Shown here: in pieces, positions 25,525-37,223 of the stretch
How the letters are laid out: each line of letters begins with the position of its first letter
How positions within the stretch are numbered: position 1 is the first letter of the stretch
NCBI GenBank assembly: GCA_937890005.1
Contig: CALBZA010000020.1
Coordinates: 1-64,000 of the forward strand
Direction of reading: 5' to 3'
Length of the DNA: 64,000 nucleotides
Source of the DNA: an uncultured Verrucomicrobia subdivision 3 bacterium
GTDB taxonomy: Bacteria; Verrucomicrobiota; Verrucomicrobiia; Limisphaerales; DASXHY01
The notes under the pieces: model-generated
Seen by the model: the letters and a program-made list of their open reading frames with translations, nothing else
What the model was told of the DNA's origin: nothing
The model's database searches: none
Made by a program: the position numbers and the translations under genes

Positions 25525-26424
25525 TCAGTGGTAGGAATATTCCGGCCGGCTCTCGATGCTCATCGTGGAAATCAGCCAGAGAAAATCCTGATAGCTGTCG
25601 CGCTCAACCTTGAGCGGGCGTCCTGCTCCATTGCTTCCAATCGCATACGCCCGGGACGGGACCTTCATGCTCTTGCCACGCCAGCGATGAAGCTCCGAAT
25701 GCCCGTCGGAGAATGAAACAACACCCATCCCGTCGTGATCCGACGCAGGAAGAGACATCCAGACCGGAGTCGAATACTTCTTGGCGCTTTCGGAGGTGTA
25801 GCTGTTGATGAAATAGCCGTCGTTGATGCTGTCCGGATGTTCCTCAACAAACGCGGCGATATCGGAGGGCCGTGGAATCGAGTCGATCTTGAAAAACTGG
25901 CGGTATCCCGGGTTGTTGATGTTCTCGCCGGATTCGGTCGCCACTCCAACATTTCCAAGCATGGCATTCATGGAATAACTGCGAACGCGCTTTTCCCATC
26001 CGGCGGCAGACTGAACCGGTCCAATCGCATAGTCTCCAGGACAACGATAAATCGCAGCTGAATCCCCGGTGTAAGGTCCAATGCCGGAATCAAGCATCGC
26101 CTGACTGTTCGTATTGTCCGGACTGAGCTCCCAATTCAAAACGTTGTTGACCCAGTTTTTTGACATGTCGCCAGGACTAGACCGGGTGAAGTCAAGGTTG
26201 TACGGAAGCGTCCCGCGATGATCATCCGCGTAGAGAACCACCGCCACAGTCAGCTGCCGTGAATTGTTGACGCTGTAAACGCCGTGGGCTCGGGCCTTTG
26301 CCTTGGCAAGCGCAGGGAGAAGAATGCTCGAAAGAATCGCTATGATGGCGATGACAACGAGCAATTCAACCAATGAAAATCCTGACCGAGCGGGCGCCGG
26401 AAATGATTTTTCTGCTTTAGGCAT
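25525..26424 (-). CDS. Type II pseudopilin-like prepilin protein
   Basis: A 299-residue protein with a type IV prepilin/pseudopilin leader: a short charged start, then SGFSLVELLVVIAIIAILSS, in which processing precedes the Phe and the conserved Glu is at position 5 of the mature protein. The helix continues to residue 45. The remainder is the H-X9-DG-type domain common in Verrucomicrobia and Planctomycetes, with SDHDGMGVVSFSDGHSELHRWRG near the C-terminus. It is assembled or anchored in the membrane by type II secretion machinery. Starts at 26424 (MPKAEKSF) or 26433 are both possible. Confidence 0.9.
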   Translation of the reverse strand: MPKAEKSFPAPARSGFSLVELLVVIAIIAILSSILLPALAKAKARAHGVYSVNNSRQLTVAVVLYADDHRGTLPYNLDFTRSSPGDMSKNWVNNVLNWELSPDNTNSQAMLDSGIGPYTGDSAAIYRCPGDYAIGPVQSAAGWEKRVRSYSMNAMLGNVGVATESGENINNPGYRQFFKIDSIPRPSDIAAFVEEHPDSINDGYFINSYTSESAKKYSTPVWMSLPASDHDGMGVVSFSDGHSELHRWRGKSMKVPSRAYAIGSNGAGRPLKVERDSYQDFLWLISTMSIESRPEYSYH

Positions 26425-26597
26425 GATGCTCATCGAGAGCTTCGTTGAGTGGCAGTCGGTCAACTCGAAATTCCAGCGCCATTATTTACGCCTCAAGTTC
26501 GGGTGTGTCAATAACGTGAAAGAAAGTTTTCCATTCCGGCGTTCGGTGAATTCTTCGATTGTTTCCAGCCCCTGATTGCATAATGATCTCGCGCTCT

Positions 26598-29417
26598 ATG
26601 GCAAGCAGCCGCAGACAGTATCCGTTTCATCTGATCGAACCCAAATGGCAACAGGCCTGGGACGAGCAGCAGACTTTCCGCGCCTTCAACCCGGGAGAAC
26701 CGATTCCAGAGAATCATCCGTTCGGAATCCGTCACAACCTCGCCGGCAAAATCGTCCACGCCGGGTCGCTGCCGAAGAAATTCTACATCCTCGACATGTT
26801 CCCCTACCCGTCCGGTGCGGGACTGCACGTCGGGCATCCGGAAGGCTACACCGCCACGGATATTCTCGCCCGCTATCGTCGTGCGCAGGGATTCAATGTT
26901 CTCCATCCGATTGGCTGGGATGCATTCGGATTGCCGGCCGAACAATATGCGATCAAAACAGGTCAGCATCCGCGCAAAACCACCGAGGCAAACATCGCCA
27001 ACTTCAAGCGGCAGATCAAAAGCCTCGGCTTCAGCTACGATTGGTCCCGCGAAGTCGATACAACCGATCCGAAATACTTCCAGTGGACGCAGTGGATTTT
27101 CCTGAAGCTCTACAATTCATGGTTCAATCCGGAAACGAACAAGGCCGAGCCGATTGAGACGCTGAAGGATCCCGCCGATTGCACCTCGGAAGCGCAGAAG
27201 CGCGCCTATCGCGATTCGAAGCGTCTCGCCTATGTGAGCGAAGCGCCGGTGAACTGGTGTCCGGAACTCGGCACCGTGCTTGCCAACGAAGAAGTCATCA
27301 ATGGCAAAAGCGAAGTCGGCGGCTTCCCCGTCATTCGCAAGCCGATGCGTCAATGGATGCTGCGCATCACAGCGTACGCTGAAAAACTTCTCGCCGATCT
27401 CGACACGATCGACTGGAGCGATTCGCTCAAGGAGATGCAGCGAAACTGGATCGGCCGCAGCGAAGGGGCGGAAGTGGACTTTGCAATTGCGGATTGCGGA
27501 TTGCCGATTGCGGAATCGAAGATTCGAGTTTTTACCACGCGACCGGACACGTTGTTCGGCGCGACTTACATGGTGCTTTCGCCGGAACACAAACTCGTTC
27601 CGCTCATCACCACGTCGGAACAAAAGAAGGCGGTCGAAGATTACAAAGCTTACGCTGCTGGAAAATCTGACCTCGAACGCACTGAACTCGCCAAGGAAAA
27701 GACCGGCGTGTTCACCGGCGCGTATGCGATCAATCCGGTGAATTGCGAGAAGATTCCGATCTGGATCGCTGACTACGTTCTCGCAAGTTACGGCACGGGA
27801 GCAATCATGGCCGTGCCGGCACACGACGAACGTGACTTCGAATTCGCGAAGAAGTTCAATCTTCCAATCATTCAAGTGGTTCAACCACCGGATCCTAAGA
27901 CGGATTGGCAAGGGTTCTGTGACGACGGGATCGCGGTGAATTCTGCGAGCAACGAAGTTTCAATCAACGACCTTCCCACCCCCGAAGCCAAAAAGAAAAT
28001 CACCGCGTGGCTTGAGTCCAAAGGTCTCGGCAAGAAGACCGTCAACTACAAGCTCCGCGACTGGCTTTTCAGCCGTCAGCGCTATTGGGGGGAACCGTTT
28101 CCAATCGTTTGGAAAAAGGATGCTGAGGGAAATCTTTACCACGAAGCGTTGCCTGAAAGCGCGTTGCCTGTGCTGCCGCCGCAGCTTGATGACTACAAGC
28201 CGACGAAAGACGGTCAGCCGCCGCTTGCGCGCGCAACAGACTGGTTGAATCTCCCCGACGGTTCCGTCCGCGAAACCAACACCATGCCGCAATGGGCAGG
28301 CTCGTGCTGGTATTATCTGCGTTATCTGGACGCGCACAACGCAGACGCGTTCGTTGCAAAGGAAACCGAGACTTACTGGATGGGATCTGATTCTGTAGCA
28401 GCGAACGTGAGTTCGCTCCAATCAAAGAATCAAAATAGTCAGAGCCGACTCACGGCCGCTGCTACTCCCGGTGTTGACTTGTACGTCGGCGGCACCGAGC
28501 ACGCCGTGCTTCACCTGCTCTACGCCCGTTTCTGGCACAAGGTGCTGTTCGATCTCGGTTACGTCTCCACGCCGGAACCGTTCTTCAAGCTTGTAAATCA
28601 GGGACTCATTCTTGGCGAAGATGGCCAGAAGATGTCCAAATCGCGCGGCAACGTCGTGAACCCCGACGACATTCTCGCCGAATACGGCGCCGATGCATTC
28701 CGCCTTTACGAAATGTTCATGGGGCCGCTTCAGGACACAAAGCCTTGGAACACCAAGGGTGTCGAAGGTGTTTACCGTTTCCTCGGCCGCGTCTGGCGTT
28801 TGTTCGTGGACGAAGCGAGCGAAACGGAGTTTGAACAGGCGGAGACTTTAACCGCAGAGGCGCAGAGACGCAGAGAATTGCTGGGTCTCATCAAGCTCAG
28901 CGCGTCGATCAAAGACGTTCCGGCGACACCCGCGCAGCTCAAGACGTTGCACGCTTGCATCAAGAAGGTCACCGAAGATCTTGAGAACCTCGGCTTCAAC
29001 ACGGCGATCTCCGCGATGATGGTGTTCACCAACGAAGCGATCAAATGGGATGTGAAGCCGGTTTCCGTGCTGCGCGATTTTCTCATCCTGCTCGCGCCGT
29101 TCGCACCGCATCTGGCGGAAGAACTCTGGTCCAAAATCCAGACTTTGACTTCGGACTCTGGACGTCAGCCTTTGGCCCTGTCGTATCAGCCGTGGCCGAA
29201 ATTCGATCCGGCGTTGCTCGTCGAATCTGAAATCGAAATTCCGGTTCAGGTGAACGGCAAGCTCCGCGACGTGATCAAGGTTTCCGCGGACGCCGACAAC
29301 GCCACGCTTGAGGCGCTGGCCAGGGCTTCCGAAAAAGTTCAGCCGTTCCTCGCGGGCAAGACGATCAGGAAGGTCATTGTCGTTCCAAAGAAGCTGGTGA
29401 ACATCGCAGCGGCCTGA
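26598..29417 (+). CDS. leuS: Leucyl-tRNA synthetase with repeat-derived insertions
   Basis: A 939-residue class I synthetase charging tRNA-Leu. The HIGH-equivalent is GLHVGHPEGYT near residue 75, the editing domain includes FTTRPDTLFGATYMV near residue 310, and the KMSKS loop is EDGQKMSKSRGNVVN near residue 675. The length is about 70-80 residues above the usual bacterial size. The excess is explained by four stretches encoded by repeats: near 27486-27520, 28395-28465, 28853-28876 and 29128-29176. All four keep the frame. The insertion at 28395 lies immediately before the conserved YVGGTEHAVLHLLYARF helix. The ATG at 26598 (MASSRRQYPF) is preferred; 26583 is possible. Confidence 0.95.
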   Translation: MASSRRQYPFHLIEPKWQQAWDEQQTFRAFNPGEPIPENHPFGIRHNLAGKIVHAGSLPKKFYILDMFPYPSGAGLHVGHPEGYTATDILARYRRAQGFNVLHPIGWDAFGLPAEQYAIKTGQHPRKTTEANIANFKRQIKSLGFSYDWSREVDTTDPKYFQWTQWIFLKLYNSWFNPETNKAEPIETLKDPADCTSEAQKRAYRDSKRLAYVSEAPVNWCPELGTVLANEEVINGKSEVGGFPVIRKPMRQWMLRITAYAEKLLADLDTIDWSDSLKEMQRNWIGRSEGAEVDFAIADCGLPIAESKIRVFTTRPDTLFGATYMVLSPEHKLVPLITTSEQKKAVEDYKAYAAGKSDLERTELAKEKTGVFTGAYAINPVNCEKIPIWIADYVLASYGTGAIMAVPAHDERDFEFAKKFNLPIIQVVQPPDPKTDWQGFCDDGIAVNSASNEVSINDLPTPEAKKKITAWLESKGLGKKTVNYKLRDWLFSRQRYWGEPFPIVWKKDAEGNLYHEALPESALPVLPPQLDDYKPTKDGQPPLARATDWLNLPDGSVRETNTMPQWAGSCWYYLRYLDAHNADAFVAKETETYWMGSDSVAANVSSLQSKNQNSQSRLTAAATPGVDLYVGGTEHAVLHLLYARFWHKVLFDLGYVSTPEPFFKLVNQGLILGEDGQKMSKSRGNVVNPDDILAEYGADAFRLYEMFMGPLQDTKPWNTKGVEGVYRFLGRVWRLFVDEASETEFEQAETLTAEAQRRRELLGLIKLSASIKDVPATPAQLKTLHACIKKVTEDLENLGFNTAISAMMVFTNEAIKWDVKPVSVLRDFLILLAPFAPHLAEELWSKIQTLTSDSGRQPLALSYQPWPKFDPALLVESEIEIPVQVNGKLRDVIKVSADADNATLEALARASEKVQPFLAGKTIRKVIVVPKKLVNIAAA
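27486..27520. repeat. 7-nt tandem array inside leuS
   Basis: Five consecutive 7-nt units of consensus ATTGCGG, the last diverged. It encodes roughly IADCGLPIAESK at the entry of the editing domain and is absent from the conserved flanking sequence (EGAEVDF before, IRVFTTRPDTL after). The same unit occurs at 38044-38071 outside genes. Confidence 0.8.
28395..28465. repeat. Palindromic element inside leuS
   Basis: A 71-nt element with 24-nt imperfect inverted arms (28395-28418 and 28442-28465) beginning GTAGCAGC and ending GCTGCTAC. The left arm contains its own palindrome, GCGAACGTGAGTTCGC. The whole is read through in frame, adding about 25 residues (from SVAANVSSLQS). It looks like an extragenic palindrome that inserted into an essential gene. 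Confidence 0.75.
28853..28876. repeat. 8-nt tandem array inside leuS
   Basis: Three 8-nt units of the type CGCAGAGA, encoding TAEAQRRRE. I know this dispersed repeat and its translation from many unrelated genomes. It lies between the catalytic core and the anticodon-binding domain. Confidence 0.75.
29128..29176. repeat. 7-nt tandem array inside leuS
   Basis: Seven 7-nt units in register, the central ones closest to CTCTGGA/CTTCGGA. It encodes the stretch IQTLTSDSGRQPLALS in the C-terminal part, before YQPWPKFDP. The word family is shared, in reverse orientation, with the permease array at 12524-12558. Confidence 0.7.
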
Positions 29418-29475
29418 TTCCTCATCACGCGCCGGGCAACGTTGCTCGCGCGCGACACGTGACTAAATTTCAAAA

Positions 29476-31005
29476 GTGAAATCAAAAGGCATTGTTTATC
29501 TCGTGGGCGCCGGTCCTGGCGACGCCGGATTGCTCACGCTTCGCGGCGCCGAGCTTCTTCGCCGGGCAGACGTCGTCATCTACGACATGCTCGTGAATCC
29601 CGACCTGCTCCGTCTCGCGCCTTCCACCGCGGAAATCATTTCGCGCGGCAGCCGCGGAACCGAGAAAGCGCTTTCCCAGGACGACCTCAACAAGCTCCTT
29701 GTCTCGAAAGCGAAGGACGGAAAAGTCGTTGTGCGTCTGAAGGGCGGCGATCCCTACATCTTCGGTCGTGGCGGCGAAGAGGCGGAGGAACTGGTCGCGG
29801 CCGGAATTCCCTTTGAAGTGGTTCCCGGCGTGTCGTCCATCGTTGCGGCTCCGAACTACGCCGGCATTCCCCTCACCCACCGCGATTACGCATCGACGTT
29901 CACCGTGCTGACCGGCCATGAAGATCCCGAGAAGGAGGAATCCGATCTCGACTTCGAGCAGATTGCAAAAATTCCCGGGACCAAGGTGATCCTGATGGGT
30001 TTGAAGCGCCTGAAGGAACTGACTGAAACGCTGATCTCGCGCGGCATGTTGCCGGAAACACCGGTCGCCATCGTCCGCTGGGGAACACGCGGTCATCAGC
30101 AATCGGTCGAAGGCACACTGGCGACCATCGCCGGCGTTGTCGCCGAAAAGAACATTTCAGCCCCAGCAATCACGATCATCGGCAATGTGGTGAAACTGCG
30201 GCCGCAGTTGAACTGGTTCGAGCAACGCCCACTTTTCGGAAAACGAATTGTCGTCACTCGCACGCGCGATCAGGCGAGCCAGCTTTCCCAGAAGCTGATG
30301 GAAAAAGGTGCGGATATCCTCGAGATTCCGACCATCAAGATCGGCCAGTCGGATCACAAGCAGGACATCGTTGATGCTTTGCTTGAACTGAATTCCTACG
30401 ACTGGCTCGTCTTCACCAGCCCGAACGGTGTCACTGCTTTCTTCGACCTGTTCTTCAAACGGTTCAACGACCTGCGCGACATCGGTGGCGTAAAGATCGC
30501 GGCCATTGGACCCGCAACCGCCGCAAAGATTCGGGAGCTTCATCTGCAGGTGGATCTGATGCCCGAGGAGGCGCTCGCTTCAAAAATTGCCGAGGCGATG
30601 AACAAGTATGAATCGGTCGAGAACCTGAAGATCTGCCTGTTGCGCGCTCAAGTCGCGAATCCCGAACTTCCCAAGGAACTCGAAGCACTGGGTGCGATTG
30701 TCGATGACATCGCCATCTACAAGACCGTTCCCGAGACCGAGGACATTTCCGGGTCGGCGGCACGATTGATGGACGGCGGTGCGGACTGGATCACGTTCAC
30801 AAGCGCATCGACCGTCGAACATTTTCACGCACGTTTCGATCTGCCGAAGCTCGTGAAGCAATCTCCTCAATTGCGGCTGGCATCGATCGGTCCCGAAACG
30901 AGCAAAGCGATTCGTGCGCTGAAGTTGGAGCCGACCGTTGAAGCGAAGGAACACACGATCGACGGCCTGGTGGCATCGCTGCTCAAGGCTGAGGGTGTGA
31001 AGTAA
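29476..31005 (+). CDS. cobA-hemD: Uroporphyrinogen-III methyltransferase/synthase fusion
   Basis: A 509-residue fusion in tetrapyrrole synthesis. Residues about 1-250 are the SAM-dependent uroporphyrinogen-III C-methyltransferase (VYLVGAGPGDAGLLTLRG, VVRLKGGDPYIFGRGGEE, EVVPGVSSIVAAPNYAGIP); residues about 255-505 are uroporphyrinogen-III synthase (GKRIVVTRTRDQASQL, WLVFTSPNGVTAFF, DWITFTSASTVEHF). One makes uroporphyrinogen III, the other commits it to sirohaem or cobalamin. The start is GTG at 29476. Cobalamin or sirohaem genes are not adjacent. Confidence 0.95.
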   Translation: MKSKGIVYLVGAGPGDAGLLTLRGAELLRRADVVIYDMLVNPDLLRLAPSTAEIISRGSRGTEKALSQDDLNKLLVSKAKDGKVVVRLKGGDPYIFGRGGEEAEELVAAGIPFEVVPGVSSIVAAPNYAGIPLTHRDYASTFTVLTGHEDPEKEESDLDFEQIAKIPGTKVILMGLKRLKELTETLISRGMLPETPVAIVRWGTRGHQQSVEGTLATIAGVVAEKNISAPAITIIGNVVKLRPQLNWFEQRPLFGKRIVVTRTRDQASQLSQKLMEKGADILEIPTIKIGQSDHKQDIVDALLELNSYDWLVFTSPNGVTAFFDLFFKRFNDLRDIGGVKIAAIGPATAAKIRELHLQVDLMPEEALASKIAEAMNKYESVENLKICLLRAQVANPELPKELEALGAIVDDIAIYKTVPETEDISGSAARLMDGGADWITFTSASTVEHFHARFDLPKLVKQSPQLRLASIGPETSKAIRALKLEPTVEAKEHTIDGLVASLLKAEGVK

Positions 31006-31022
31006 CAGCCTGCTGAGGCTGT
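31005..31022 (+). terminator. Weak hairpin after cobA-hemD
   Basis: ACAGCC at 31005-31010 and GGCTGT at 31017-31022 form a 6-bp stem right after the stop codon, followed by CGCTTCGTTTGTGG. It is a possible terminator between converging genes; the stem is short. Confidence 0.3.
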
Positions 31023-31186
31023 CGCTTCGTTTGTGGTTCTGCAACGTCGATCAGCCTGCAACGCCAATCTGCGACCGGCGAAAGGTTCGGGGAATTCCCG
31101 CCCGATCAACGCCGCTGAATTCGGCGCTCAATAGCGTCGCGACAACAATCCCGCCACGAGTCGCCGTTGCAAACAGGCGCGCCGCC

Positions 31187-34273
<3,087 letters not shown>

Positions 34274-34406
34274 GTGACCTTAGAAAAAAGTGCTTAACGC
34301 TACGGAAACCCCGCCGGGGCGTCAAAGACTTTAGAGATTACGCCGAACAGCCTAAAACTCAAGTTGCGCACCTGCGGGTGACGCAGCCATCCCGCCCCAT
34401 AAACAA

Positions 34407-34438
34407 AAGGTGCCCAGCACAACAGCACCGAGCACCTT
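34407..34438 (-). terminator. Terminator after the GDSL gene
   Basis: On the minus strand AAGGTGC and GCACCTT pair around a loop that can fold further, followed by TTGTTT. It lies 24 nt after the GDSL esterase stop, a good rho-independent terminator. Confidence 0.8.
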
Positions 34439-34461
34439 CTGCCGATTAAAGAGACAACAGA

Positions 34462-35223
34462 TTACTTCAGAAGTTCAACCAGCCTGGGTTCAATCGCATT
34501 GGCCCAGATTTCATATCCCTTTTCAGTGAGATGCAGGAAGTCAGGCATGATTTCGCGTGAAATGGAGCCGTCGTTCTCAATCAGCTGCGAACCGAAGTCG
34601 ATGTAGAAAATGTTCTTTTCATCCGCCAGCCGGGCGAGCGCCTGATTCACCTGAAGGATCTTTCCACGCTGAACAGTGAAGCTCCTCCCGCGCGGAAAGA
34701 TTCCGAGAACCACCACCTTCGTGTCGGGCAAACGTTCCCGCATCTGTTTCACGATCATCTGGACGCCCTCAAGAATGTCAGCTTCGGAATTGTCGTCGCG
34801 ATTGGAGTTGTTCGTGCCGATCATCAACACCGCCACCTTCGGCTTGAGACCATCCAGCTGTCCCTGCTCAAAACGCCAGAGGACATGCTGGGTGCGATCG
34901 CCGCTGACGCCGAGATTGATGCACTTGCGGCTGCCGTAATATTTTTCCCAAATACTCCGTCCCGGGCCTTCCCATCCCTGCGTAATGGAATCGCCAATGA
35001 ATGCGATGTCGTACTCGCCCGGATTCTCCTTCGCCCTCGCCAGAACGACATCCGCCCGACGTTTTCCACCTTGATCACCACGCTGAACCGGAACGATCGC
35101 GGTGTTGGTTCGTTCGACTGAGGCCGAAACATTGGTTGATGTGACTGAATTCGGCTGCGCAATGACGGTTGTGGCAAAAGAAATCGCCACCACGGAAAGA
35201 ACTGCGAACAGGCTTTTTCTCAT
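34462..35223 (-). CDS. Exported GDSL/SGNH hydrolase
   Basis: A 253-residue SGNH-type esterase with a signal peptide (SLFAVLSVVAISFATTVIAQ). Block I is IAFIGDSITQGW near residue 85, block III is LMIGTNNSNR near residue 140, and block V is MPDFLHLTEKGYEIW near residue 230, giving the Ser, Asn and Asp/His active-site residues. It resembles platelet-activating-factor acetylhydrolase-like proteins common in this phylum; likely deacetylates exported glycans or lipids. ATG 35223 begins the signal peptide. Single gene, terminated at 34407-34438. Confidence 0.9.
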   Translation of the reverse strand: MRKSLFAVLSVVAISFATTVIAQPNSVTSTNVSASVERTNTAIVPVQRGDQGGKRRADVVLARAKENPGEYDIAFIGDSITQGWEGPGRSIWEKYYGSRKCINLGVSGDRTQHVLWRFEQGQLDGLKPKVAVLMIGTNNSNRDDNSEADILEGVQMIVKQMRERLPDTKVVVLGIFPRGRSFTVQRGKILQVNQALARLADEKNIFYIDFGSQLIENDGSISREIMPDFLHLTEKGYEIWANAIEPRLVELLK

Positions 35224-35363
35224 ATAGGTGCGAAGACTGGCCACGAACTCCCGCAACTGTCAATCGGACAAAACAAAGGAATGCAAATGCACATTGCCCG
35301 TTAGCACCACAAACATCAACGGACAATGCCACAGCGCCAGAAATCCGAGACTCCGCTTAAACA

Positions 35364-35389
35364 CCCTCTCCTCCATTTGGAGGAGAGGG
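35364..35389. terminator. Hairpin of a dispersed repeat after the symporter gene
   Basis: CCCTCTCCTCC at 35364-35374 pairs perfectly with GGAGGAGAGGG at 35379-35389. On the minus strand it follows the symporter stop by about 40 nt and precedes TGTTTAAG, so it can terminate. The hairpin plus the following GCCGGGGAGAGGAGG is a repeat I have seen dispersed in many bacteria. Confidence 0.65.
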
Positions 35390-35430
35390 CCGGGGAGAGG
35401 AGGTCTTTACTCAGTTCCTATAACAGGAGT

Positions 35431-37212
35431 TCAATGTCCCGGCTGATGTTCCTGAATGTATTCCTGTTTCAAGCCGAGCTTCTCCGGCGCGTGCAATACG
35501 AGCATCTTCATCCGGATGTCGTCCGGCACACGGCGACTTGTGAGTTTCGAAATCACGATCATCAACGTGATCGACAGCGGCACGGCCCAGATCGCCGGCT
35601 GTTCGCAAAGGATTCGCAGCAACGGATGTTGAGCCCAAAACTCGTTCAGCGGCGAAAAGCCACTGAAGATTTTCCCCATCGGCCCTTTGTCGAGAGCAAG
35701 ATTACTCACGTTCGTCAGCGTCGCTGCGGTCAGCGCGCAAAGCCCTCCCGTCAGCATGCCGACCGCCGCGCCAAGCATTGTCATGCCCCGCCACCAAACC
35801 GACATGAACAGCAGCGGGAAATAGCTGGCCGCGGCAATGGCAAAGGCCTGCCCCACCATGAAGTTGATTTCAAGCGGCTCGACAAAACTTCCGAGCACCA
35901 CGGCAACACCACCGATCAACACCGCAGCGATCTTGAACATCCGCATCCGTTCTTCCGGCGTCGATTTCGGACGCAGCATCCGGCCATAAACATCGTGTGC
36001 GAGCGCGCCGGTCATCGAAACGAGCAGACCGCTGAATGTGCTCATGAACGCCGCGAACGCGCCGGCGCAGGTCACACCGGACAAGATCGATCCGAGCACG
36101 CCGTATTTTTCGTTCAGCAACGTCGGCAGCTTCAGCACCACCTGATCGGTCCCCTTGATTCCCGACAACCCGGTGTAAAGCTCCGGCATCAGGTTGCGAC
36201 CGATCACGCCGAACACGGGCGGAAACACGTAAAAGATGCCGATCAAAATCATCACCCACATCGTGGTGCGTTTGGCAGCGACGCCGTCCGGGTTCGTATA
36301 GAAACGAACGAGAATGTGCGGCAATCCGGCTGTTCCACACACAAGAGCAATGATGAGCGAGTAGGTGTAGAGCAGTGAATAGGCCTTGGTTTCCTCAGGA
36401 GAAAGATTCGCAGCTTTGGCGGCCTTGGTCGTGAGCGGACCGAATGGCGAAATCCAGACTGAATCCGAAGGCGCTTTGGGCGGAAGTTCCCGTCGCTGAA
36501 TTTCCGATGCAGCCGCAACCGTGTTCGCAACCTCGACCTGTGACTGCAGTGACGGCGGCTGAGCACTGACGACGTTTGCCTCCAGCTGTTTTCCATAATG
36601 TCCATACACCGCCATCAGCACGAAAATCGGCACCGAGATTGCAAACATCTTTGCCCAGTATTGAAACGCCTGAACCAGCGTGATGCCTTTCATGCCGCCA
36701 AGCGCCACGTTCAACGTGATCACCGCACCGACAAGCACCACGCCCGCCCAATACGGCAGTCCGGGAAAAATATAGGCCAGCGTCACACCGGCACCCTTCA
36801 TCTGCGGCATCGTGTAGAAGAATCCGATGAACAGAACGAAGCAGACGGCGATTTTTCGGAACAGCGGCGAATCGTATCGTCCTTCCGCAAAGTCAGGAAT
36901 TGTGTAGGCGCCGAAGCGTCGCAGCGGACCTGCGATGAACAGCAGCAGGAACAAATACCCGCACGCGTAACAGACCGGATACCAGAGCGCATCGTAACCG
37001 CTCGACATCACCATGCCGGCGATGCCCATGAAACTTGCCGCGCTGAGGTATTCGCCGGAAATCGCGCTGGCGTTCCATCCAACGCTCACGCTGCGTCCAG
37101 CCACAAAAAAATCACTCGCCGTCTTCGACTTCTTCGCCGACCAGAAGCCCATGAAGATGGTGACGAAGACAGTGATGGCGCTGAAGGTGAGGATGTAGGG
37201 GTCGATTTGCAT
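35431..37212 (-). CDS. Cation/acetate-type sodium:solute symporter
   Basis: A 593-residue SSS-family symporter, closest in outline to ActP: about 13 membrane segments, with SKTASDFFVAGRSVSVGWNASAISGEYLSAASF near residue 30 and QMKGAGVTLAYIFPG near residue 135 as signature regions. It imports acetate or a related monocarboxylate with sodium or protons. An insertion of about 60 residues (220-285) is hydrophilic. In ActP systems a DUF485 membrane protein gene precedes it. Here the DUF485 gene does precede, but with a four-helix protein cassette between them. Confidence 0.88.
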   Translation of the reverse strand: MQIDPYILTFSAITVFVTIFMGFWSAKKSKTASDFFVAGRSVSVGWNASAISGEYLSAASFMGIAGMVMSSGYDALWYPVCYACGYLFLLLFIAGPLRRFGAYTIPDFAEGRYDSPLFRKIAVCFVLFIGFFYTMPQMKGAGVTLAYIFPGLPYWAGVVLVGAVITLNVALGGMKGITLVQAFQYWAKMFAISVPIFVLMAVYGHYGKQLEANVVSAQPPSLQSQVEVANTVAAASEIQRRELPPKAPSDSVWISPFGPLTTKAAKAANLSPEETKAYSLLYTYSLIIALVCGTAGLPHILVRFYTNPDGVAAKRTTMWVMILIGIFYVFPPVFGVIGRNLMPELYTGLSGIKGTDQVVLKLPTLLNEKYGVLGSILSGVTCAGAFAAFMSTFSGLLVSMTGALAHDVYGRMLRPKSTPEERMRMFKIAAVLIGGVAVVLGSFVEPLEINFMVGQAFAIAAASYFPLLFMSVWWRGMTMLGAAVGMLTGGLCALTAATLTNVSNLALDKGPMGKIFSGFSPLNEFWAQHPLLRILCEQPAIWAVPLSITLMIVISKLTSRRVPDDIRMKMLVLHAPEKLGLKQEYIQEHQPGH

Positions 37213-37223
37213 CTTTTGAGCGG

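Noticed and set aside
28853..28876. Genuine functional motif TAEAQRRRE in LeuRS
   Set aside because: The DNA is a three-unit 8-nt array of a dispersed repeat, and its translation occurs in unrelated proteins.
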